NCBI GenBank assembly: GCA_900767405.1
Contig: CAAFZB010000038.1
Coordinates: forward strand, 1 to 5,455
DNA: 5,455 bases
Direction of reading: 5' to 3'
Source of the DNA: Rikenellaceae bacterium
Lineage (GTDB): Bacteria; Bacteroidota; Bacteroidia; Bacteroidales; UBA932
In this document: positions 1 through 4,867 of the stretch, piece by piece
How positions within the stretch are numbered: position 1 is the stretch's first letter
How the letters are laid out: each line of letters begins with the position of its first letter
The notes under the pieces: generated by a model
What the model saw: the letters and a program-made list of their open reading frames with translations, nothing else
Databases searched by the model: none
What the model was told of the DNA's origin: nothing
Program-made: the position numbers and the translations under genes

Positions 1-110
1 AGCTGCGGGGAGCTCGGGGAAGTGGCTCTCCTCGCTCTGCCGAGGATAACTTCCGCCCTCGCACGCCGCGCCTTCACAATCTTACACCCTTGTTGCACTG
101 TTCACTTGAA
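1..110. other. GC-rich structured intergenic block, cut by the window edge (possible dispersed repeat or 3' end of an unseen element)
   Basis: This stretch is about 60% G+C and stops abruptly at an AT-rich region. It can fold into a two-part hairpin: an outer stem pairing GGAAGT (18-23) with ACTTCC (49-54), and an inner stem pairing TCCTCG (29-34) with CGAGGA (41-46) around a 6-base loop. The internal loop between the stems is asymmetric. Reading frames stay open on both strands: plus frame 1 from the edge to a stop at 127-129, and a minus frame from a GTG at 96-98 off the left edge. The predicted peptides are Arg/Ala/Ser/Pro-rich or otherwise low in complexity, and I recognise no domain. Frames open on both strands over a foldable block fit a repeat or RNA-like element better than a gene, but a truncated small gene cannot be excluded. 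No T-run follows the hairpin on either strand within view, so I do not call it a terminator. Confidence 0.4.
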
Positions 111-249
111 TCGGGGTTATTTATTTTAATTCTACTTTATTAAATGCATTTTATTTTTCCATATCATATATACAATTGATTATCAATAATTTGTTCTAAT
201 TTATACTCTTTATTATTAAATAATCAATTTTAAATTATTCACCACTGCT
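111..249. other. AT-rich intergenic region upstream of the ROK gene
   Basis: This is non-coding sequence of about 19% G+C between the GC-rich block and the ROK promoter candidate. It holds several short perfect palindromes: AAATGCATTT at 142-151, a 13-base one at 175-187 (ATTGAT and ATCAAT around one T), and a 13-base one at 212-224 (ATTATT and AATAAT around one A). It also contains the first copy of a direct repeat shared with the promoter. ROK repressors such as NagC and Mlc bind AT-rich inverted repeats, so any of these could be an operator. In sequence this AT-rich, chance palindromes are expected. I see no ORF, tRNA or terminator here, and no Bacteroidota-type promoter (CAAAnnTA as read on the plus strand) facing left. 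Confidence 0.5.
137..158 (+). repeat. Direct repeat copy 1, matching 260-280
   Basis: This 22-base stretch matches 260-280 with a single extra T at 145 and is otherwise identical. Both copies end in TTTTATTTTT. Copy 1 is followed by CC where copy 2 is followed by GC, so copy 1 gives TATTTTTC and copy 2 gives TATTTTTG, the -7 box candidate. Copy 1 has no TTTG at the matching upstream position and is unlikely to be a promoter itself. It may be a regulator-binding half-site or a local duplication. Confidence 0.6.
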
Positions 250-282
250 TTTGCATTTATTATTAAAGCATTTTATTTTTGC
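250..282 (+). promoter_or_regulatory. Bacteroidota-type promoter candidate for the ROK gene
   Basis: TTTG at 250-253 (-33 box) is followed after 20 bases by TATTTTTG at 274-281, a full match to the TAnnTTTG -7 box used by the primary sigma factor of Bacteroides and relatives. The next base is C, which also fits the TAnnTTTGY form. The 20-base spacing is in the usual range. Transcription would begin a few bases downstream, around 285-290, at or next to the ATG at 287. The main weakness is that AT-rich DNA raises the chance of such matches. The second copy of the direct repeat (260-280) covers most of the -7 box, so a protein bound there would block initiation. Confidence 0.5.
260..280 (+). repeat. 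Direct repeat copy 2, overlapping the ROK -7 box
   Basis: This 21-base stretch is identical to 137-158 except for one missing T between positions 267 and 268. The two copies start 123 bases apart. It spans the spacer of the promoter candidate and all but the last base of its -7 box. Confidence 0.6.
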
Positions 283-286
283 ATTT

Positions 287-1477
287 ATGAAAGAGATGGA
301 AATCATCAGTATTTTGGGCGACAGCGACGGTCTGTCCATTGCCCAGTTGTCTGATCTTACGCACACAAGTGTTCCCACTGTGACGAAATATCTTAACGAA
401 CTTCTTCAGAAAGGATGGATCGTCAATACCGGGAAGGTAAGCGGAGAACACGGCAGAAAGGCCAGCATATACAGACTGTGCGGCGACACCGCATATTTTC
501 TTGGCGTTGACCCAAAGCACAGCACGCTTTCTCTTGCACTTATGGATATGTGCGGAAAGGTGGTTGCCGAATTTGACGAAAACCTCCTGTTCCAGAACAC
601 GCCCGAAATGATCGAGACCATCTGCGGCAAATGCGAGGATTTCATAGACAAATCGGGCATTGCACGGGACAAAGTCCGGTGCGCGGCCTTCAACATATCG
701 GGACGGGTAAACCCCGCCAACGGACAGAGCTACTCCATTTTCAACTTCGAAAACAATGAAGATGTGCTCAGCGATACGCTATCGAACCGTCTTGGCATCA
801 GAAGCCTCATAGACAACGACACCAGACTTATGGCCTACGGAGAAATGAAAACCGCCATAAAGGGAAAATACAGCGATTTCCTCTTCATCAACGTAGGCTG
901 GGGAATCGGTCTGAGCATTATCATAGACGGCAAGTTGTACTGCGGCACAAACGGTTTCAGCGGAGAATTCGGGCACACCTCGGTCTATGACAACGAAATT
1001 ATGTGCCACTGCGGAAAAAAAGGATGTCTGGAAACCGAGGTTGGAGGAAGAGCCATCTGCAATCATCTGCAAAAAAGGATTAACGAAGGAGAAACATCCT
1101 CACTGAAAGCTAAGATTGCCCAGGGAGTGACCTTGGACGAGAACGACATAATCAATGCCGCCCTCAACGACGATATGCTCTCGATAGAAGTTATCGAAAA
1201 GGCAGGTTACGAACTTGGAAGGCAGATAGCAAACCTCATCAACCTTTTCAATCCGCAAGCTGTCATAATAGGAGGAAGTATGCAGAAAGCCGGCGATATC
1301 TTCATAGAACCCGTCAAGCTTGCCGTACGACGCTACTCACTCAGGCTCATCTGCCAGAATGTTGCAATCTTCCCCTCTGCCCTGGCCGACAAAGCCGGTT
1401 CCATCGGGGCCTGCCTTAAAGCCCGCGAGGCGATGTTCAGTGACGGACAGATTACAAAAATCCCTTCCGCGTTATGA
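287..1477 (+). CDS. ROK-family transcriptional repressor (NagC/XylR/Mlc type)
   Basis: This is a DNA-binding regulator of 396 residues, close to the usual 380-410 for ROK repressors. Residues 3-64 form a winged helix-turn-helix, with the likely recognition helix at SVPTVTKYLNEL (28-39) and the wing around 49-64. From about residue 69 comes the actin-like ROK domain. Its phosphate-loop region reads GVDPKHS instead of DxGGT, which argues against sugar kinase activity. NDTR (177-180) lies where kinases have the catalytic Asp. The zinc site is intact: H230 in GEFGH, then C240, C242 and C247 in CHCGKKGC, with the same 10/2/5 spacing as in E. coli Mlc. The family usually responds to a sugar or phosphosugar; the ligand and targets here are unknown. 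An in-frame TTG at 251 would add 12 hydrophobic residues, but it lies inside the promoter candidate, so I chose ATG 287; ATG 296 is also possible. No Shine-Dalgarno is present. The gene converges on the ribosomal operon. Confidence 0.9.
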   Translation: MKEMEIISILGDSDGLSIAQLSDLTHTSVPTVTKYLNELLQKGWIVNTGKVSGEHGRKASIYRLCGDTAYFLGVDPKHSTLSLALMDMCGKVVAEFDENLLFQNTPEMIETICGKCEDFIDKSGIARDKVRCAAFNISGRVNPANGQSYSIFNFENNEDVLSDTLSNRLGIRSLIDNDTRLMAYGEMKTAIKGKYSDFLFINVGWGIGLSIIIDGKLYCGTNGFSGEFGHTSVYDNEIMCHCGKKGCLETEVGGRAICNHLQKRINEGETSSLKAKIAQGVTLDENDIINAALNDDMLSIEVIEKAGYELGRQIANLINLFNPQAVIIGGSMQKAGDIFIEPVKLAVRRYSLRLICQNVAIFPSALADKAGSIGACLKAREAMFSDGQITKIPSAL

Positions 1478-1490
1478 CGGAAGGGATTTT
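1456..1490. terminator. Bidirectional intrinsic terminator between the ROK gene and rplQ
   Basis: Two perfectly complementary 13-base arms, AAAATCCCTTCCG (1457-1469) and CGGAAGGGATTTT (1478-1490), surround an 8-base loop. Read on the plus strand the stem ends in TTTT; read on the minus strand it ends in five T (from A1456-A1460), so it can serve both convergent transcripts and looks stronger for the ribosomal operon. The left arm lies inside the last codons of the ROK gene, and that gene's TGA stop (1475-1477) sits in the loop. Confidence 0.88.
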
Positions 1491-1498
1491 CATAATTC

Positions 1499-1530
1499 GT
1501 TGATTTTCAACTATTCCCAAAAAACGGGAA
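1499..1530. other. Two short hairpins in the 3' untranslated region of the ribosomal operon
   Basis: Between the rplQ stop and the terminator there are two small inverted repeats: GTTGA/TCAAC (1499-1503 with 1507-1511, 3-base loop) and TTCCC/GGGAA (1514-1518 with 1526-1530, 7-base loop rich in A on the plus strand). With 5-bp stems they are weak individually. They could protect the 3' end of the operon mRNA or be chance; neither is followed by a proper T-run. Confidence 0.3.
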
Positions 1531-1539
1531 ACTAAGAGA

Positions 1540-2037
1540 TTACTCTGCAGGAGCAGCTGCTGCTGGAGCCTCTGCCGGCTTCTCTGCAGGAGCTGTCTCG
1601 GCCTTGGGGGCCTCTGCAGCCTTCTTGCTGCTGCGGCGTGTAGTCTTCTTTGCAGGCTTGGCTGTAGCGAGAGCTGCCTCATTGAAATCGACAAGCTCTA
1701 TAAGCGCCATCTCGGCTGCATCGCCGGCGCGGAATCCGATGTGAAGAACACGGGTATATCCACCGGGGCGGTCTGCAATCTTGGGAGCTACTGTACGGAA
1801 AAGTTCGGCAACGGCCTTCTTGTCCTTAAGGTAGCTGAAAACGACACGACGAGAGTGAGTTGTATCTTCTTTTGACTTGGTGATAAGGGGCTCTGCATAG
1901 CTCTTGAGAGCTTTAGCCTTGGCTACTGTAGTTGTAATCCTCTTGTTGAGAATCAGAGAAGAAGCCAGGTTAGCCATAAGGGCTTTGCGGTTGCCGCTCT
2001 TGCGTCCAAGATGATTTATTGATCTATTGTGTCTCAT
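1540..2037 (-). CDS. rplQ: 50S ribosomal protein L17 (bL17) with long C-terminal tail
   Basis: Structural protein of the large ribosomal subunit, bound to 23S rRNA near the exit-tunnel face. The core, residues 1-120, is a full L17: the MRHNRSINHLGRKSGNRKAL start, the basic ITTTVAKAKALK segment (34-45) and the ADRPGGYTR motif (88-96). Residues 121-165 are an extra tail, first Lys/Arg-rich (126-139) and then Ala/Pro/Glu-rich to the end, probably disordered; E. coli L17 has 127 residues and no such tail. Tails of this sort are usual in Bacteroidota. The tail DNA carries a 12-base in-frame direct repeat (CTCTGCAGGAGC on the plus strand, 1543-1554 and 1582-1593), which encodes APAE twice. The ATG begins only 2 bases after the rpoA stop (TAAAGATG), with no room for its own ribosome-binding leader, so translation is probably coupled to rpoA. 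It is the last gene of the operon. Confidence 0.97.
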   Translation of the reverse strand: MRHNRSINHLGRKSGNRKALMANLASSLILNKRITTTVAKAKALKSYAEPLITKSKEDTTHSRRVVFSYLKDKKAVAELFRTVAPKIADRPGGYTRVLHIGFRAGDAAEMALIELVDFNEAALATAKPAKKTTRRSSKKAAEAPKAETAPAEKPAEAPAAAAPAE

Positions 2038-2039
2038 CT

Positions 2040-3047
2040 TTATACGGTCTTTTTCTTAGGTTCGATATTGTACTTTGTAACGTCCATTCCAAACGAGAGT
2101 TTCATCTTCTCTACAAGGATATCGATTTCGTTGAGAGACTTCCTTCCAAAGTTGCGGAACTTCATAAGTTCTGCCCTTGAATAAGAAACCAGGTCGGCGA
2201 AAGTATCGATATCGGCTGCCTTCAGACAGTTGTAAGCCCTTACAGAAAGGCCCATATCGGAAAGCTTTGTAAGAAGCAGATGCCTCATACGGAGTGACTC
2301 CTCGTCAAGTTCCTTGTTGTTAGACTCTACAGAATTGTCTACAGACATCTTCTTGTCGTCTGTAAAGAGCTTGAAGTGGTAAATAAGAATATTTGCTGCA
2401 TCCTGAAGAGCTGCATCGGGAGAAATTGAACCGTCGGTTACAATTTCGAGATTCAACTGCTCGTAATCGGTCTTCTGACCTACACGCCAGGGATCAACAG
2501 TCCAGTTGACCTTGCGGATAGGAGTGTAAATTGCATCTACCGGAATGGTTCCGATAGGAGTATTCTCGTCTCTGAGTTCCTCGGCTGCCACGAAACCGCG
2601 GCCCTTGGTTATTGAGATGGAGATTACAAGCTTTACAGAAGGCTCAAGAGAGCAGATGTGCTGCTCGGGATTCAACACCTTGAAAGAAGACAACCCCTTA
2701 GAGATATCCTCTGCAGTAAACTCCTGCTTGCCGCTTATCACAATGGACGCTGTCTCAGAATCGACGTTGTCAACCATTCTGCGCAGTCTTACCTGCTTGA
2801 GGTTGAGAATGATATCCTGCATACCCTCGATAACGCCGGGGATAGTCTGGAACTCATCCTGAACTCCGTCGATTTTAATCTGACTGATAGCATATCCTTC
2901 CAAAGAGGCCAGCAAGATGCGGCGAAGCGCGTTGCCGATTGTCTGTCCGTAACCAGGCTCCAGAGGTCTGAATTCGAAACGTCCAACGGTATCCGTACCT
3001 TCCAGCATGATCACCTTGTCCGGTTTTTGAAATGCTAAGATTGCCAT
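2040..3047 (-). CDS. rpoA: DNA-directed RNA polymerase subunit alpha
   Basis: The alpha subunit dimerises to scaffold assembly of the beta and beta' subunits and contacts promoter DNA and activators. The protein is 335 residues, a normal length. The N-terminal assembly domain covers roughly residues 1-230 and includes the dimerisation helix GNALRRILLASLEG (38-51). A flexible acidic linker follows at about 231-250, then the C-terminal DNA-binding domain at about 251-325. In that domain the residues that contact UP elements in E. coli are kept: R270 (E. coli R265), N273 (N268), G301 (G296), K303 (K298) and S304 (S299). The extreme C-terminus is basic (EPKKKTV). The start is the ATG followed by AILAFQ; its 26-base leader is purine-rich just before the ATG (AAAAAGAAGATAAAT) but has no true Shine-Dalgarno. 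It sits between rpsD and rplQ, the standard alpha-operon position. Confidence 0.98.
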   Translation of the reverse strand: MAILAFQKPDKVIMLEGTDTVGRFEFRPLEPGYGQTIGNALRRILLASLEGYAISQIKIDGVQDEFQTIPGVIEGMQDIILNLKQVRLRRMVDNVDSETASIVISGKQEFTAEDISKGLSSFKVLNPEQHICSLEPSVKLVISISITKGRGFVAAEELRDENTPIGTIPVDAIYTPIRKVNWTVDPWRVGQKTDYEQLNLEIVTDGSISPDAALQDAANILIYHFKLFTDDKKMSVDNSVESNNKELDEESLRMRHLLLTKLSDMGLSVRAYNCLKAADIDTFADLVSYSRAELMKFRNFGRKSLNEIDILVEKMKLSFGMDVTKYNIEPKKKTV

Positions 3048-3073
3048 ATTTATCTTCTTTTTGGTGTTAAATA

Positions 3074-3676
3074 TTACTTGGAGTAGAGGTCGACGATAAG
3101 CTGTTCGTTGATTGATTCGGGAATCTCTGCACGTACAGGCATATTGAGGAACTTTCCGCTGAGGGTCTTTGCGTCGAATTCAATCCAAGAGTACTTGGTT
3201 GCAGATGCAACGCTCTGTGCAATTACCTCAAGGCTCTTGTCGCGCTCACGTACAGCGATGCTGTCGCCGGGCTTAACCTGAGTTGAAGGGATATTGCAAA
3301 CCTCACCGTTAAGAGTGATGTGGTGATGCGATACAAGCTGACGTGCAGCGGCACGCGAAGGAGCTATACCCATACGGTAAACAATGTTGTCGAGACGGCA
3401 CTCGAGAAGGAGAACGAGGTTCTCACCCTTCAGACCTGCCATACGTGAAGCCTTGTCATAAGTGTTGTGGAACTGACGCTCCAGCACTCCGTACATGTAT
3501 TTAACCTTCTGCTTTTCCTTAAGCTGAATACCATAATCCTTAGCCTTTTTGCGCTTTGCTGCAAGTCCGTGCTGTCCCGGAGGATAGTTTCTCTTTTCGA
3601 AATCCTTATCTGCACCAAAGATAGGTTCGCCGAACTTACGCGCAATCCTGGTAGTAGGTCCTGTATATCTTGCCAT
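3074..3676 (-). CDS. rpsD: 30S ribosomal protein S4 (uS4), zinc-free form
   Basis: Primary 16S rRNA-binding protein that nucleates assembly of the small-subunit body and helps guard decoding accuracy. At 200 residues it has normal length. The N-terminal region starts MARYTGPTTRIARKFGE and contains YPPGQHG (31-37) and the DYGIQLKEKQKVKYMYGVLE block (47-66). The S4 RNA-binding domain spans about 94-145 (RLDNIVYRMGIAPSRAAARQ onward). Four cysteines form a zinc knuckle in the first 40 or so residues of some S4 proteins; all are missing here (the only Cys are C93 and C127), so this is the C-minus type. In E. coli S4 represses the alpha operon by binding the leader of rpsM. No comparable long leader exists here, so I do not assume the same control. 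It is 20 bases downstream of rpsK and 26 bases upstream of rpoA. Confidence 0.97.
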   Translation of the reverse strand: MARYTGPTTRIARKFGEPIFGADKDFEKRNYPPGQHGLAAKRKKAKDYGIQLKEKQKVKYMYGVLERQFHNTYDKASRMAGLKGENLVLLLECRLDNIVYRMGIAPSRAAARQLVSHHHITLNGEVCNIPSTQVKPGDSIAVRERDKSLEVIAQSVASATKYSWIEFDAKTLSGKFLNMPVRAEIPESINEQLIVDLYSK

Positions 3677-3696
3677 AGTTCTGTTACTTTTAAAAA

Positions 3697-4083
3697 TTAA
3701 ACTTTACGACGGCCTTTAGGACGACATCCGTTATGAGGCATAGGTGTAACGTCGATAATCTCGGTTACGGCAATACCTGCATTATTGATGGTTCTGATTG
3801 CAGATTCACGACCTGCGCCAGGGCCTTTGACATATACTTTGACTTTACGAAGACCTGCATCGAAAGCAGTCTTGGCTGCATCTTCAGCCGCCATCTGAGC
3901 TGCATAGGGAGTGTTCTTCTTTGAGCCACGGAAACCGCACTTACCTGCAGAGCCCCAGCTGATAACCTGGCCCTGTGAATTGGTAAGAGAAACGATAACG
4001 TTGTTGAAGGTTGATGAAATATGAGCCTGCCCATAAGCGTCAACCTTGACAACTCTCTTGGATGTTGTAGTTTTCTTTGCCAT
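3697..4083 (-). CDS. rpsK: 30S ribosomal protein S11 (uS11)
   Basis: Small-subunit platform protein that binds 16S rRNA beside S7 and S18 near the exit site for mRNA and tRNA. The 128 residues match the usual length (E. coli has 129). Recognisable blocks are the AHISSTFNNVIVSLTNSQG strand region (20-38), GSAGKCGFRGSKKNTPYAAQ (44-63), the GPGAGRE loop (87-93) and the conserved end DVTPMPHNGCRPKGRRKV (111-128). The HNG step at 117-119 corresponds to the Asn-Gly site that is converted to isoaspartate in E. coli S11. The basic C-terminal tail ends KGRRKV rather than E. coli's KKRRV. The start ATG follows the rpsM stop by 13 bases, which are A/T-rich without a Shine-Dalgarno. Confidence 0.97.
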   Translation of the reverse strand: MAKKTTTSKRVVKVDAYGQAHISSTFNNVIVSLTNSQGQVISWGSAGKCGFRGSKKNTPYAAQMAAEDAAKTAFDAGLRKVKVYVKGPGAGRESAIRTINNAGIAVTEIIDVTPMPHNGCRPKGRRKV

Positions 4084-4096
4084 AATTCATCAATTT

Positions 4097-4474
4097 TTAC
4101 TTGGTTGCCTTCTTCTTGTTGGCAACGGTCTTCTTTCTACCCTTACGTGTACGGGCATTGTTCTTTGTGCTCTGGCCGCGAACAGGGAGTCCTGCACGAT
4201 GGCGGATTCCACGGTAGCAACCAATATCCATAAGGCGCTTGATGTCCATCTGGACAGAAGAACGGAGTTCACCTTCAATCTTGTAGGCCTCATTGATCTC
4301 AGCACGAATCTTGGCGATCTGGTCATCATTCCAGTCACCTACCTTGATGTTGGGATCGATACCGCACTTTGCAAGTATTCTTCTTGCAGAAGGGCGACCG
4401 ATTCCGAAGATATAGGTAAGTCCTATCTCTCCGTGTTTGTTATTCGGTAAATCAACACCGGCTATTCTTGCCAT
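4097..4474 (-). CDS. rpsM: 30S ribosomal protein S13 (uS13)
   Basis: Protein of the small-subunit head that forms intersubunit bridges with the large subunit and whose basic tail reaches the P-site tRNA. The 125 residues fit the family. The N-terminus MARIAGVDLPNNKHGEIGLT leads into the helical domain that includes YIFGIGRPSARRIL (21-34). The conserved GCYRGIRHRAGLPVRGQSTK motif lies at 85-104. The tail from 105 on is almost entirely Asn/Thr/Arg/Lys and ends KKKATK. It follows rpmJ after a 33-base gap, the longest between genes in this operon. That gap holds a TATAAT just before the ATG, but no matching upstream box by either the E. coli or the Bacteroidota rule, so I do not call an internal promoter. 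Confidence 0.97.
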   Translation of the reverse strand: MARIAGVDLPNNKHGEIGLTYIFGIGRPSARRILAKCGIDPNIKVGDWNDDQIAKIRAEINEAYKIEGELRSSVQMDIKRLMDIGCYRGIRHRAGLPVRGQSTKNNARTRKGRKKTVANKKKATK

Positions 4475-4507
4475 AATTATACTTTAGTTTTGTTAGACAA
4501 TTAAATA

Positions 4508-4624
4508 TTATCCTTGGCGCATCTTGAACTTGGGGTTCTTCTTGCAGATAACGTAAAGACGTCCTTTACGACGCACGATCTTGCAATCTTCACTGCGCTT
4601 TTTGATGGATGTTTTGACTTTCAT
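4508..4624 (-). CDS. rpmJ: 50S ribosomal protein L36 (bL36)
   Basis: Smallest protein of the large subunit, bound to 23S rRNA domains and involved in late assembly. I translated it directly from the minus strand: 38 residues, starting MKVKTSIKKRSEDCKIVRRK, with RLYVIC at 22-27 and ending KMRQG. The classic form binds one zinc through C11, C14, C27 and H32. Here C14 and C27 remain, but the first Cys position is Ser (S11) and the His is replaced (KNPKFK, F33), so zinc binding is probably lost or weak. There is also one more residue than in the 37-residue four-ligand form, in the KKNPK stretch. It lies 12 bases downstream of infA and 33 bases upstream of rpsM, its usual place. The infA-rpmJ gap is AATTACAACGAT with no Shine-Dalgarno. 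Confidence 0.96.
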   Translation of the reverse strand: MKVKTSIKKRSEDCKIVRRKGRLYVICKKNPKFKMRQG

Positions 4625-4636
4625 ATCGTTGTAATT

Positions 4637-4855
4637 TTATTTGTATCTGAAAGATATTCTGCCTTTGGTCAAATCATAAGGTGAAATTTCAACTCTTACT
4701 TTGTCGCCCAGAAGGATATGGATAAAGTTCATACGCATCTTTCCCGAAATGTTGCACAGGAGTACGTGGCCATTCTCAAGCTCGACTTTGAACATCGCGT
4801 TGGGAAGGGTCTCAACAACCTTTCCGTCTTGTTCTATTGCTACTTGTTTTGACAT
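4637..4855 (-). CDS. infA: Translation initiation factor IF-1
   Basis: IF-1 binds the A site of the 30S subunit during initiation and works with IF-2 and IF-3 to select the start codon and initiator tRNA. The 72 residues are exactly the typical length. They form a single S1-like OB fold with the conserved blocks AIEQDGKVVETLPNAMFKVE (6-25), ENGH (27-30), ISGKMRMNFIHILLGDKVRV (36-55) and the C-terminal SPYDLTKGRISFRYK (58-72). The only mild departures from the common sequence are VLLCN in place of EITAH/VVLAH and NF in place of HY after KMRM. It starts 12 bases after the map stop, with the leader AGTGAATTTTTA. Confidence 0.97.
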   Translation of the reverse strand: MSKQVAIEQDGKVVETLPNAMFKVELENGHVLLCNISGKMRMNFIHILLGDKVRVEISPYDLTKGRISFRYK

Positions 4856-4867
4856 TAAAAATTCACT

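Noticed and set aside
1..98. Small minus-strand protein starting at GTG 96-98
   Set aside because: The frame is open but low in complexity, the same DNA is open on the other strand, and no promoter faces left. I kept it only as part of the structured block.
251..286. TTG start at 251, giving the ROK protein 12 more residues
   Set aside because: The added residues are hydrophobic and atypical, the TTG is part of the -33 box of the promoter candidate, and ATG 287 starts just before the winged-helix core.
1320..1535. 71-residue plus-strand ORF overlapping the ROK 3' end
   Set aside because: It is out of frame with the well-supported ROK gene and runs through the terminator hairpin.
2658..3038. 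126-residue plus-strand ORF opposite rpoA
   Set aside because: It is antisense to the conserved alpha N-terminal domain, with no promoter or recognisable domain.
4046..4450. 134-residue plus-strand ORF opposite rpsM
   Set aside because: It is a shadow frame of the conserved rpsM and rpsK genes, with no independent support.
4475..4507. TATAAT before rpsM as an internal promoter, or an E. coli-type S4-binding leader
   Set aside because: The only TTGTCT-like box is 13 bases away, too close, and there is no TAnnTTTG. A 33-base gap is too short for the E. coli S4 pseudoknot leader.
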